A stretch of 64,000 bases of DNA from Microcoleus sp. FACHB-61 (GCA_014695295.1 JACJNY010000011.1:48759-112758); one strand, 5' to 3'; counted from the first letter of the stretch, positions 28,331-34,402 are shown. A program made the numbers and translations. The notes: generated by a model from the sequence alone, not told the origin.

Positions 28331-28392
28331 TGAATTAATCAGTAAGGTGGACTTTGGCCCACCCTACTGAGTCTAATTGGTTCCGAAAGCGT

Positions 28393-29622
28393 CTACTTCA
28401 GAATTCGGGAGACGACACCGGCGCCCACAGTGCGATTGCCTTCGCGGATGGCAAAACGCATATTTTGTTCGATCGCGATCGGCTGCAACAACTTCACAGT
28501 CATATTAACCCGATCGCCCGGAATTACCATGTTGATCGCGCTGCCGTCATCAGCCGTAAAAGATGCGATCGTACCTGTAACATCCGTTGTCCGCACGAAG
28601 AATTGAGGGCGATATCCCGCAACAAAAGGAGTGCGGCGGCCGCCTTCTTTTTCTGACAGGACGTAAACCTCAGAATCGAATTCAGTATGAGGTTGAATAG
28701 AACCGGGTTTAGCAAGCACCATCCCCCGCTCAATTTCGTCTTTTTGGATGCCGCGAAGCAACAAACCGACATTATCTCCAGCCATTCCTTCATCCAGAAT
28801 TTGCTGGAACATTTCAACGCCGATAACAGTTATCAGGCGAGTGTTGTGGATTCCCACCAATTCCACAGTATCGCCGACTTTGATTTTACCCCGCTCGATT
28901 TTGCCAGTGGCGACAGTTCCCCGACCTTTGATCGAGAACACATCTTCAACAGCCATCAGAAAAGGTTTGTCAATATCGCGATCGGGCGTAGAAATCCAGT
29001 CATCTACCGCATCCATCAAGTTGTAAATGCCATCAACCCACTCATCCTCGCCGCGGTGTATTTTCGGATTAGCAGTCATCTTTTCCAGCGCTTTCAGTGC
29101 CGAACCTGCGACAATTGGAATATCATCGCCCGGGAAACCGTAAGAACTGAGAAGTTCGCGAATTTCTAACTCGACCAACTCCAAAATTTCCGCATCGTCC
29201 ACCATATCTTTTTTATTCAAAAAGACAACCAACTTCGGCACTCCCACTTGCCGCGCTAACAAGATATGTTCGCGAGTTTGAGGCATGGAACCATCTGCAG
29301 CCGACACGACGAGAATCGCACCATCCATTTGAGCGGCACCCACGATCATGTTTTTCACGTAATCAGCGTGACCCGGACAATCAACGTGAGCATAATGGCG
29401 ATCGCCAGTTTCATACTCAACGTGAGCCGTATTAATCGTGATTCCCCGCTGTTTTTCTTCCGGTGCAGCATCGATTTCATCGTACTTTTTAGCCTTGGCC
29501 CGACCCTGTGCAGCCAGCGTCATTGTAATCGCCGCTGTTAGGGTTGTTTTGCCGTGGTCAACGTGACCGATCGTACCGACATTGACGTGGGGTTTGTTCC
29601 GTTCAAATTTAGTGCGTGACAT
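28393..29622 (-). CDS. tuf: Elongation factor Tu (solitary, tRNA-array-linked copy)
   Basis: 409 residues. All GTPase motifs are intact: GHVDHGKT (G1), RGIT (G2), DCPGHAD (G3), NKKD (G4) and GSALKAL (G5). Domains 2 and 3 are complete to [10 protein letters not shown]. It differs from typical cyanobacterial EF-Tu at normally invariant-looking places, for example [11 protein letters not shown] instead of ADGPMPQTREH. It carries aminoacyl-tRNA to the ribosome. The usual rps12-rps7-fusA neighbours are absent; instead tRNA-Ser(GGA) and the tRNA array lie directly upstream on the same strand, reminiscent of the E. coli tRNA-tufB unit. It is probably a second, specialised tuf, but this needs the whole genome to confirm. 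Confidence 0.93.
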   Translation of the reverse strand: MSRTKFERNKPHVNVGTIGHVDHGKTTLTAAITMTLAAQGRAKAKKYDEIDAAPEEKQRGITINTAHVEYETGDRHYAHVDCPGHADYVKNMIVGAAQMDGAILVVSAADGSMPQTREHILLARQVGVPKLVVFLNKKDMVDDAEILELVELEIRELLSSYGFPGDDIPIVAGSALKALEKMTANPKIHRGEDEWVDGIYNLMDAVDDWISTPDRDIDKPFLMAVEDVFSIKGRGTVATGKIERGKIKVGDTVELVGIHNTRLITVIGVEMFQQILDEGMAGDNVGLLLRGIQKDEIERGMVLAKPGSIQPHTEFDSEVYVLSEKEGGRRTPFVAGYRPQFFVRTTDVTGTIASFTADDGSAINMVIPGDRVNMTVKLLQPIAIEQNMRFAIREGNRTVGAGVVSRILK

Positions 29623-29724
29623 TACATTTGATTCTCCTTTTAGAATTGTTGTTTGTTTTCAATCATCAATTTTTAGTCAGTAGCCTCTTTTTAATGAGTA
29701 ATGACCGCTCGCTAATGATTAAAA

Positions 29725-29808
29725 GGAAAGTGGAGGAGTCGAACCTCTACAGCTTTCGCTGCACCCTGGTATTCCAAACCAGTTGCCGTCCACACAGCCG
29801 CACTTTCC
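29725..29808 (-). tRNA. tRNA-Ser (GGA)
   Basis: Acceptor GGAAAGT/ACTTTCC, stem CTGGT/ACCAG with loop TTGGAAT (GGA), long class II variable arm GCAGCGAAAGCTGT, T loop TTCGACT. Closest tRNA to tuf, 103 bases upstream of its start. Confidence 0.9.
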
Positions 29809-29896
29809 AAGTTTTGAATTTTTTAACCGCAGATAATTGCAGATAACGCAGATGAACGCAGATAAATGCAGCATATCCCATGAAAGAATATGCCCT

Positions 29897-29962
29897 TCAA
29901 TCTAAAATCTAAAATCTCACAGATACCCCTCAATCTAAAATCTAAAATCTAAAATCTAAAAT
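29897..29962. repeat. AAAATCT short tandem repeats
   Basis: Two runs of AATCTAAAATCT-type heptads fill the gap between tRNA-Ser(GGA) and tRNA-Lys(TTT). Confidence 0.75.
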
Positions 29963-29971
29963 CGATTGAGT

Positions 29972-30042
29972 GGGTGGTATAGGAGTTGAACCTATCTGAT
30001 ACCGGTTAAAAGCCGGGTGCATAACCGCTTTGCTAACCACCC
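29972..30042 (-). tRNA. tRNA-Lys (TTT)
   Basis: Acceptor GGGTGGT/ACCACCC, loop CTTTTAA (TTT) on a CCGG/CCGG stem with one mismatched outer pair, T arm ATAGG-TTCAACT-CCTAT. Confidence 0.85.
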
Positions 30043-30055
30043 ATAAAATCTCCAC

Positions 30056-30137
30056 GAAAGCTGGAGGAATTGAACCCCTACAGTTAACTGCACTCTTGTT
30101 TTCAAGACAAGTCGCCGTCACGGAGGCGTCCGCTTCC
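30056..30137 (-). tRNA. tRNA-Ser (TGA), diverged copy
   Basis: Stem CTTGT/ACAAG with loop CTTGAAA (TGA), class II variable arm with GCAGTTAACTGT, T loop TTCAATT. The acceptor has a G7-A66 mismatch and the T stem one mismatch. It shares its variable arm with the other Ser(TGA) at 31248, on the far side of two protein genes. Confidence 0.75.
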
Positions 30138-30198
30138 ATCCAAAACTTTTAATTGATGCTATTTGATGCGATCGCACTCAATCTACAATCTATAAGAC

Positions 30199-30285
30199 TT
30201 ACGCACGGGTGGTCAGAAACCTGGTTTTTGGCGATAATAGTTCGTTACCGCCCGCATCAAGGGTAAAAAACCCGGTTTCTTTCAC
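30199..30285. repeat. AAACCTGG/AAACCCGGTTTC dispersed repeat
   Basis: CAGAAACCTGGTTTTTGGCG and, after GTTACCGCCCGCATCAAGGG, AAAAAACCCGGTTTCTTTC. The same composite (GAAACCTGGTTTTTT ... AAAAAACCGGGTTTCTT) is at 26729-26800. Confidence 0.6.
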
Positions 30286-30298
30286 TCGCACCAACACC

Positions 30299-30871
30299 TC
30301 ATTTCTGCAATCGATAATGAAGCAACATGAAACCGTTGCTATAGATTTTGCGATCGGCAAGTTGCAAATTTGTCGGATCGAGTGCACGGGAAAAAAGAGG
30401 AATTCCCGCTCCGATTACTACCGGATTCAACTTCACAATCATCTCGTCAATCTCAGAAAAAAGAGTTGCCGCTAAAGCCCCACCACCGCAGAGCCAGATG
30501 TCTTTACCCGTTTCTTTTTTTAATTCCTTAACCAAATCAACAGGATTGTGCGAAACAATTTGAATATTCTCATCTGGACTGGCTTCCATAGTGTGCGAAA
30601 AGACATACTGCTTCAAGCTGGGATAAGGATTAGTTACACCAACCTTTAGCCCTACCTCATAGGTTTTCCGTCCCATCAAAACAGCATCAAACTGCTTGTT
30701 CTCTGCCGGAATACCTAGTGCTTCCTGAATGTGACCCGGAATAGTTTCAGGAAAGGAATCGAACAAATCAGCGAAATGCTCTCCTTCCATAGGGAAAAAA
30801 TCAAATGAGCCATTTTCGCGAGCAATAAAACCGTCAACTGTGCAAGCAACGTAATATTTTAGTTTTCTCAT
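30299..30871 (-). CDS. Dihydrofolate reductase-family (RibD-C-like) protein
   Basis: 190 residues. VACTVDGFIARENGSFDF, VLMGRKTYEVGL, IWLCGGGALAATLFSEIDE and PVVIGAGIPLF are the hallmark blocks of the RibD C-terminal/YyaP group of dihydrofolate reductase-like proteins. These bind NADPH; most members of this group have no known substrate and are not true folate reductases. The gene lies inside the tRNA array between two Ser(TGA) tRNAs, so it looks like inserted cargo. Confidence 0.82.
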   Translation of the reverse strand: MRKLKYYVACTVDGFIARENGSFDFFPMEGEHFADLFDSFPETIPGHIQEALGIPAENKQFDAVLMGRKTYEVGLKVGVTNPYPSLKQYVFSHTMEASPDENIQIVSHNPVDLVKELKKETGKDIWLCGGGALAATLFSEIDEMIVKLNPVVIGAGIPLFSRALDPTNLQLADRKIYSNGFMLLHYRLQK

Positions 30872-30899
30872 GTTTCACGTTCATTCTGATAATTTGATA

Positions 30900-31118
30900 T
30901 TACAACAATTTTACCTCGTAAAAACCAGGAGGTGTTTCATCAAAATCATCCGCAACGTAAGTAAAAATGCCTTGACCACAGCCAAATTGACGGGGTTTGA
31001 GGACGGCAGTCTTTTCAGGTGACTTTTCTTTCAGCTTTTGGATTTCGTTTAAAAGTTGAAGATCCTTCAATAACAAAATCCACTGAATCGATTCTAATTT
31101 TAGAACTTGAACGCTCAT
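30900..31118 (-). CDS. DUF2281-like small protein
   Basis: 72 residues. It has a helical N-terminus (LKDLQLLNEIQKLKEK) and the ending KPRQFGCGQGIFTYVADDF, which resembles DUF2281 antitoxin-like proteins (KPR..G...ADDFDEP). No adjacent toxin gene is seen. It precedes the RibD-like gene by 28 bases on the same strand, so both are probably co-transcribed cargo within the tRNA array. Confidence 0.55.
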   Translation of the reverse strand: MSVQVLKLESIQWILLLKDLQLLNEIQKLKEKSPEKTAVLKPRQFGCGQGIFTYVADDFDETPPGFYEVKLL

Positions 31119-31247
31119 GGCTTTTATGTTAAATAACTAGCAAATTTAGACTTATTATAAACCAATCCACCGAGGAGGTACTGCCCCTCCTATCCCCGCG
31201 TTATCAGCACGGTGTCTCGCTTTTCGACTTCCGGTGGTTAATTAAAA

Positions 31248-31329
31248 GGAAGATGAAGGAATCGAACCCTTACAGTTAACTGTACCCCAGTTTTCAAGAC
31301 TGGTTGCCAACCATTTAGCGGCATCTTCC
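31248..31329 (-). tRNA. tRNA-Ser (TGA)
   Basis: Acceptor GGAAGAT/ATCTTCC perfect, stem CCAGT/ACTGG with loop CTTGAAA (TGA), class II variable arm with ACAGTTAACTGT, T loop TTCGATT. The better-conserved of the two Ser(TGA) genes. Confidence 0.9.
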
Positions 31330-31333
31330 AAGG

Positions 31334-31409
31334 GGTATCCGACGGGACTCGAACCCGCTAATAACTAGCTTCACAGGCTAGCGTCTCGACCGCTTCGACT
31401 TCAGACACC
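31334..31409 (-). tRNA. tRNA-His (GTG)
   Basis: Acceptor GGTGTCT/GGATACC, stem CTAGC/GCTAG, loop CTGTGAA (GTG), T arm GCGGG-TTCGAGT-CCCGT. The base before position 1 is C rather than the encoded G-1 usual for His. Confidence 0.85.
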
Positions 31410-31415
31410 GTAAGT

Positions 31416-31487
31416 GGAATCAAGGAGAATCGAACTCCTAACCTCTTGCGTGCAAAGCAAGCGCTCTACCAATTGAGCTATGACCCC
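31416..31487 (-). tRNA. tRNA-Ala (TGC)
   Basis: Acceptor GGGGTCA/TGATTCC includes the Ala identity pair G3-U70. Stem CTTGC/GCAAG, loop TTTGCAC (TGC), T loop TTCGATT. Confidence 0.9.
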
Positions 31488-31507
31488 GCGTAAAAGATTC
31501 ACCTGTG

Positions 31508-31618
31508 CAGTAAATCTCAAATCTCAAATCTCAAATCTCAAATCTCAAATCGAATGACCCCGTTTAAAAGATTTACCTGTCGAGTAAATCTAAAATCTAA
31601 AATCTAAAATCTAAAATT
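31508..31618. repeat. CAAATCT and AAAATCT tandem repeats with duplicated spacer
   Basis: A block (TGACCCCG, AAAAGATT, CCTG, AGTAAATCT) occurs twice (31481-31514 and 31556-31594), each time followed by five to four heptads. The first overlaps the 5' end of tRNA-Ala(TGC), so the spacer arose by local duplication. Confidence 0.7.
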
Positions 31619-31626
31619 GGTGTGGT

Positions 31627-31700
31627 GGATTGCGATCGGATTTGAACCGATATCTTTCTAACAGCCAGTTAGATGCTTTACCAATTAAGCTACGAACCCC
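31627..31700 (-). tRNA. tRNA-Ala (GGC), imperfect
   Basis: Stem TCTAA/TTAGA with loop CTGGCTG (GGC), T arm ATCGG-TTCAAAT-CCGAT. The acceptor GGGGTTC/GCAATCC has two mismatches though it keeps G3-U70, and the acceptor-D junction has one extra base, so activity is doubtful. Confidence 0.65.
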
Positions 31701-31707
31701 AGACAGC

Positions 31708-31780
31708 AGGAGCGGTAGGACTTGAACCCACAACATTCGAGGTAGAAGCTCGACACTCTATCCAGTTGAGTTACGCTCCC
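31708..31780 (-). tRNA. tRNA-Arg (TCT)
   Basis: Acceptor GGGAGCG/CGCTCCT, stem TCGAG/CTCGA, loop CTTCTAC (TCT), T loop TTCAAGT. Immediately downstream of the rRNA-mimic RNA. Confidence 0.88.
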
Positions 31781-31801
31781 ATGTTTTTTGTTAATGCGCG
31801 A

Positions 31802-32058
31802 TCGCACTTTCCGTGCAAGTTATCAGAGCATAGCGTTTTCTCAGTTACTAGAGGGACTCCGCCGATGAGTTATTACACACTCTTTAAAGGATGGCTACCT
31901 TTAAGCCAACCTGCCGGGTTCATCGCACTCCTCGTTCTCAAACGCCCGCTGATTTTGACAGCGTTACCTTTCCTCTCGTACTAAAGTATGTAGGCTCCAA
32001 AGATTGGGACACGCAAAGGGCGATCGCTCTTAATATAAAAAATTATCCATTCAATGGA
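31802..32058 (-). ncRNA. Chimeric RNA with sarcin-ricin loop and GTPase-centre mimics
   Basis: The 309-base gap between two Arg tRNAs holds no gene. Read on the minus strand it has, in order, a TCCATT-G-AATGGA hairpin; the SRL core AGTACGAGAGGA on a CTTT/AAAG stem (31968-31986); an AACGCTG/CAGC..CGTT hairpin; then a 56-base segment (31862-31917) with the parts of the 23S GTPase-associated centre: GGTTGGCTTA, GTAGCCATC, TTTAAAGAG and TGTAATAACTCA, closed by CCG/CGG; and a GCAC-GGAAA-GTGC hairpin. In real 23S rRNA the GTPase centre (about 1051-1108, E. coli numbering) precedes the SRL (about 2653-2667) by 1.6 kb; here the order is reversed and they are about 50 bases apart. At least one change (U-G to U-A in GAGU...ACUC) keeps pairing. 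Confidence 0.72.
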
Positions 32059-32089
32059 ATCAACCTCCTTAAATGAAAGCAAAAACAAC

Positions 32090-32161
32090 GAGAGTGGTAG
32101 GACTCGAACCCACAACATCCGCGTCCGAAGCGCGGCGCTCTATCCATTGAGCTACACTCCC
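32090..32161 (-). tRNA. tRNA-Arg (TCG)
   Basis: Acceptor GGGAGTG/CACTCTC, stem CCGCG/CGCGG, loop CTTCGGA (TCG), T loop TTCGAGT. Immediately upstream of the rRNA-mimic RNA. Confidence 0.9.
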
Positions 32162-32169
32162 ATAAATTG

Positions 32170-32240
32170 GTAGTCCTGACAGGATATTACCCCGCGTCTG
32201 CTTGTAAGGCAAACGCTCTACCATCGAAGCTCAGGACTAC
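32170..32240 (-). tRNA. tRNA-Val (TAC) with aberrant T loop
   Basis: Acceptor GTAGTCC/GGACTAC perfect, stem TTTGC/GCAGA, loop CTTACAA (TAC). The T loop reads GTAATAT, without the TTC of nearly all tRNAs, on a GCGGG/CCTGT stem. Confidence 0.75.
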
Positions 32241-32244
32241 AAAA

Positions 32245-32315
32245 GCGGATGATGGGACTCGAACCCATGCGCTGAGAATGGCATACTCAGATGCTAGCCG
32301 CTACATGACACCCGC
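32245..32315 (-). tRNA. tRNA-Gly (GCC)
   Basis: Acceptor GCGGGTG/CATCCGC, loop ATGCCAT (GCC) with a T-T mismatch closing the anticodon stem, T arm CATGG-GTTCGAG-like with TTCGAGT loop. Confidence 0.85.
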
Positions 32316-32356
32316 AAACCGATTTAAAATTTGAGATTTTGGATTTAACTGAGATG

Positions 32357-32461
32357 TTGCACCCTTGTGAATAAGCCTTTTGAACGGGCAATATGCCCGT
32401 TCCACAAGAAAATCTACTCTTTGTGGAACAGGCATCTTGCCTGTTCTTGAGAATGGTGCAA
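32357..32461. repeat. MITE-like repeat inside the tRNA array
   Basis: TTGCACC (32357) and GGTGCAA (32455-32461) form short terminal inverted repeats around two hairpins, GAACGGGCA..TGCCCGTTC and GAACAGGCA..TGCCTGTTC. The latter type also occurs inside the DUF1574 gene. No coding capacity. Confidence 0.55.
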
Positions 32462-32495
32462 AATGTGAGATTTAACAAACTTCTTGTTTCCCCAA

Positions 32496-32565
32496 GCGGA
32501 TAACGAGGATTGAACTCGTGCCTAGAGTTTGGAAGACTCGAATGCTACCGTTACACCATATCCGC
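32496..32565 (-). tRNA. tRNA-Gly (TCC)
   Basis: Acceptor GCGGATA/TATCCGC perfect, stem CGAGT/ACTCT, loop CTTCCAA (TCC), T loop TTCAATC. Confidence 0.9.
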
Positions 32566-32574
32566 AATTGTGGG

Positions 32575-32647
32575 GCTGGTGATAGGAATTGAACCTACAA
32601 CCGACTGATTACAAATCAGTTGCTCTGCCTAATTGAGCTACACCAGC
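32575..32647 (-). tRNA. tRNA-Thr (TGT)
   Basis: Acceptor GCTGGTG/CACCAGC perfect, stem ACTGA/TCAGT, loop TTTGTAA (TGT), T loop TTCAATT. Confidence 0.92.
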
Positions 32648-32650
32648 ACA

Positions 32651-32721
32651 GCAGATGGCCAGATTTGAACTCGCAAGAAAGCTTTACAAGAGCCTCATGT
32701 TGCCAATTACATTACACCTGC
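32651..32721 (-). tRNA. tRNA-Thr (TGT), second, diverged
   Basis: Acceptor GCAGGTG/CATCTGC, stem AGGCT/AGCTT, loop CTTGTAA (TGT). The T stem GCGAG/CTGGC has a G-G mismatch. Confidence 0.78.
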
Positions 32722-32730
32722 ATTTTTGGT

Positions 32731-32805
32731 GGCGGGGGCAGGAGTTGAACCTGCTATTAAGAGGCTTATGAGACCTCCAAGCCTACCCAGGCTACTTCAC
32801 CCGCG
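32731..32805 (-). tRNA. Initiator-like tRNA-Met (CAT)
   Basis: It starts CGCGGG with C1 unpaired against C72, the initiator hallmark of an open 1-72 pair, and has the initiator-like D region AGCCTGGGTAGGCT. Loop CTCATAA. The anticodon stem keeps only two of the three G-C pairs of true initiators (third is U-G). Confidence 0.8.
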
Positions 32806-32817
32806 ATGTCACCAAAT

Positions 32818-32890
32818 ACCCCTGACTGGCATCGAACCAACACTAACTAGATCCTAAATCTAGCGCCTCTACCGATTGGGCTACAGGGGC
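32818..32890 (-). tRNA. tRNA with Leu (TAG) anticodon, short variable arm
   Basis: Acceptor GCCCCTG/CAGGGGT, stem CTAGA/TCTAG, loop TTTAGGA (TAG), T arm GTTGG-TTCGATG-CCAGT. The variable region is about five bases, not the long arm normal for tRNA-Leu. Confidence 0.8.
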
Positions 32891-32935
32891 AAAACCGATT
32901 TGAGATTTGAGATTTGAGATTGAATAAAACCTCAT

Positions 32936-33010
32936 ACCCCTGACAGGTCTCGAACCTGCAAAAAACACTCGTTTTGAGCGAGTGATGTTTTCCAATTACA
33001 TCACAGGGGT
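32936..33010 (-). tRNA. tRNA with Leu (CAA) anticodon, short variable arm
   Basis: Acceptor ACCCCTG/CAGGGGT perfect, D arm GATG/CATC, stem ACTCG/CGAGT, loop CTCAAAA (CAA), T arm GCAGG-TTCGAGA-CCTGT. Short variable region. Confidence 0.8.
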
Positions 33011-33015
33011 AAAGT

Positions 33016-33087
33016 CGGGATGGTTGGATTTGAACCAACGACTCCATGCTCCCAAAGCATGGCTTCTGGCCGCTGAATTACATCCCG
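33016..33087 (-). tRNA. tRNA-Pro (TGG)
   Basis: Acceptor CGGGATG/CATCCCG perfect, with the C1-G72 pair expected for Pro; stem CATGC/GCATG, loop TTTGGGA (TGG), T loop TTCAAAT. Confidence 0.92.
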
Positions 33088-33092
33088 TTCAT

Positions 33093-33172
33093 GCTCCTAG
33101 TGAGACTCGAACTCACACTCAAAATAAAACAGATTTTAAGTCTGCCGCGTCTGCCAATTCCGCCATAGGAGC
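33093..33172 (-). tRNA. tRNA-Leu (TAA)
   Basis: Acceptor GCTCCTA/TAGGAGC, stem GCAGA/TCTGT, loop CTTAAAA (TAA), long class II variable arm, T loop TTCGAGT. It has no group I intron, unlike many cyanobacterial tRNA-Leu(UAA) genes. Confidence 0.9.
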
Positions 33173-33199
33173 AAGTAGAAACTTAGTTAAAAATCTGGT

Positions 33200-33272
33200 A
33201 CTCTTGGTGAGATTTGAACTCATACAACACAATTTTTGAAATTGCGGCCTTTGCCAATTGGGCTACAGGAGT
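33200..33272 (-). tRNA. tRNA with Leu (CAA) anticodon, second copy, short arm
   Basis: Acceptor ACTCCTG/CAAGAGT with one C-A mismatch, stem GCAAT/ATTGT, loop TTCAAAA (CAA), T arm ATGAG-TTCAAAT-CTCAC. Short variable region. Confidence 0.72.
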
Positions 33273-33302
33273 GTAATTGATCTGCTTTGGTAATAGCAGA
33301 AC

Positions 33303-33375
33303 TGGGAAGGCAGGGATCGAACCTGCATTTTGCCGCTTTCAAAGAGCGGTGCCATACCGATTAGGCGACTTCCCA
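33303..33375 (-). tRNA. tRNA-Gln (TTG)
   Basis: Acceptor TGGGAAG/CTTCCCA with the weak U1-A72 pair typical of Gln, stem CCGCT/AGCGG, loop CTTTGAA (TTG), T loop TTCGATC. Confidence 0.92.
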
Positions 33376-33384
33376 ATAATTGGG

Positions 33385-33459
33385 TGCCGGGGTAGGCTTT
33401 GAACCTACATAAACTCCTATTTCAGAGATAGGCGACTTTACCAATTTGTCTACCCGGCA
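33385..33459 (-). tRNA. tRNA-Gln (CTG)
   Basis: Acceptor TGCCGGG/CCCGGCA, stem CCTAT/ATAGG, loop CTCTGAA (CTG), T arm GTAGG-TTCAAAG-CCTAC. Confidence 0.88.
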
Positions 33460-33473
33460 ATTTTAAAAATGGC

Positions 33474-33544
33474 TGCCCCAGTAGGACTCGAACCTACAAC
33501 CTAGCGGTTAACAACCGCTTGCTCTACCATTGAGCTATAAGGCA
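33474..33544 (-). tRNA. tRNA-Asn (GTT)
   Basis: Acceptor TGCCTTA/TGGGGCA, stem AGCGG/CCGCT, loop TTGTTAA (GTT), T loop TTCGAGT. Confidence 0.9.
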
Positions 33545-33551
33545 ACGCAAT

Positions 33552-33623
33552 CCCCCAAGTCAGTATCGAACTGACGACCTCTTGTTCTTCACACAAGCAC
33601 TCTACCAACTGAGCTATCGGGGG
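33552..33623 (-). tRNA. tRNA-Phe (GAA)
   Basis: Acceptor CCCCCGA/TTGGGGG, stem CTTGT/ACAAG, loop GTGAAGA (GAA), T arm GTCAG-TTCGATA-CTGAC. Confidence 0.9.
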
Positions 33624-33628
33624 AAAAC

Positions 33629-33714
33629 GGAGAAGGAGGGATTTGAACCCTCGACGGCTGTTAAACCGCTCTTTCTTAGCAGGAAAGCGCCTTAAGCCAC
33701 TCGGCCACCTCTCC
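33629..33714 (-). tRNA. tRNA-Ser (GCT)
   Basis: Acceptor GGAGAGG/CTTCTCC, stem CTTTC/GAAAG, loop CTGCTAA (GCT), long class II variable arm, T loop TTCAAAT. Confidence 0.92.
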
Positions 33715-33719
33715 ACAGC

Positions 33720-33792
33720 GAGAACGGAGGGATTTGAACCCTCAATCTTCAGTTTTATTAACTGAGATGTTATCCGGCTACACCACGTTCTC
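33720..33792 (-). tRNA. tRNA of undetermined specificity, odd anticodon loop
   Basis: Acceptor GAGAACG/CGTTCTC is perfect and the T arm GAGGG-TTCAAAT-CCCTC is normal. The anticodon arm is TCAGT-TAATAAA-ACTGA: the standard 7-base loop would give ATA with A at position 33 in place of the universal U. Alternative pairing leaves a 5-base loop. Confidence 0.6.
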
Positions 33793-33827
33793 AAAATTGC
33801 AACTGCGGATTAAATGCAGTTACAAAT

Positions 33828-33908
33828 GGGTCGGGCTGGAATTGAACCAGCAACGCTTTAAGCTACTGTTTTACAGACAGCTACCCACGCCAATAGGAGG
33901 GCCGACCC
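33828..33908 (-). tRNA. tRNA-Tyr (GTA)
   Basis: Acceptor GGGTCGG/CCGACCC, loop CTGTAAA (GTA), long variable arm AGCTTAAAGC as expected for bacterial Tyr, T loop TTCAATT. Confidence 0.9.
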
Positions 33909-33916
33909 AGTTTGGA

Positions 33917-33989
33917 AGTGCTGACGGGAGTTGAACCCGCAATCACTTGGGTGAAAACCAAGCGGCTTAAACCATTTGCCTACAGCACT
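33917..33989 (-). tRNA. tRNA-Glu (TTC)
   Basis: Acceptor AGTGCTG/CAGCACT perfect, stem CTTGG/CCAAG, loop TTTTCAC (TTC), T loop TTCAACT. Confidence 0.9.
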
Positions 33990-33999
33990 ATAAATTGGC

Positions 34000-34070
34000 A
34001 CAGGAACTGAGATTTGAACTCAGAATGCTGGTTTTGGAGACCAGAGTGTTGCCAGTTACACCATCCCTGC
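34000..34070 (-). tRNA. tRNA-Trp (CCA)
   Basis: Acceptor GCAGGGA/TTCCTGT, stem CTGGT/ACCAG, loop CTCCAAA (CCA), T loop TTCAAAT. Confidence 0.9.
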
Positions 34071-34077
34071 TTTTGGT

Positions 34078-34148
34078 GGCAGCGGCGGGATTTGAACCCG
34101 CATTGACCAAGGTATGAACTTGGCGCTTTACCATTAAGCTACGCTGCA
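34078..34148 (-). tRNA. tRNA-Met or tRNA-Ile2 (CAT)
   Basis: Stem CCAAG/CTTGG with loop TTCATAC (CAT), T arm GCGGG-TTCAAAT-CCCGC, acceptor TGCAGCG/CGCTGCC with an open first pair. It could be elongator Met or lysidine-modified Ile; the latter would supply the only Ile tRNA in the array. Confidence 0.8.
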
Positions 34149-34251
34149 ATGTCACTTTCGCTTCGTTCCTTTTCAAAGTTAAAAAAATCAATTAAAAGAC
34201 TGTTAGTTTAATCTTTTAATTTCTAATTTTTAATTTCTGATTGGGAACAGA

Positions 34252-34324
34252 GGTTAGGGCGGGATTTGAACCCGCGCAATTCGGTTTTGCAGACCGACGC
34301 CTTCAACCACTCGACCACCTAACC
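34252..34324 (-). tRNA. tRNA-Cys (GCA)
   Basis: Acceptor GGTTAGG/CCTAACC perfect, stem TCGGT/ACCGA, loop CTGCAAA (GCA), T arm GCGGG-TTCAAAT-CCCGC. Confidence 0.92.
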
Positions 34325-34328
34325 TGGG

Positions 34329-34399
34329 AGTCCCGACGAGGTTTGCACTCGCAATCTTCTCCTTGAGGGGGAGACGGCTTGACTTTTGCCTACGGGACT
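34329..34399 (-). tRNA. tRNA-Glu (CTC), unusual loops
   Basis: Acceptor AGTCCCG/CGGGACT perfect, stem TCTCC/GGAGA, loop CCCTCAA (CTC) with C at position 33 instead of U, and T loop TGCAAAC instead of TTCAAAC. Confidence 0.72.
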
Positions 34400-34402
34400 T
34401 TG

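Noticed and set aside
31508..31618. Regular short repeats that might be a CRISPR array.
   Set aside because: Units are 7 bases long with no spacers; they are heptad tandem repeats. No cas genes are present in the window.
31673..31984. Plus-strand open frames across the rRNA-mimic RNA.
   Set aside because: They resemble the spurious frames antisense to 23S rRNA and run through tRNA sequence; no ribosome site or protein family fits.
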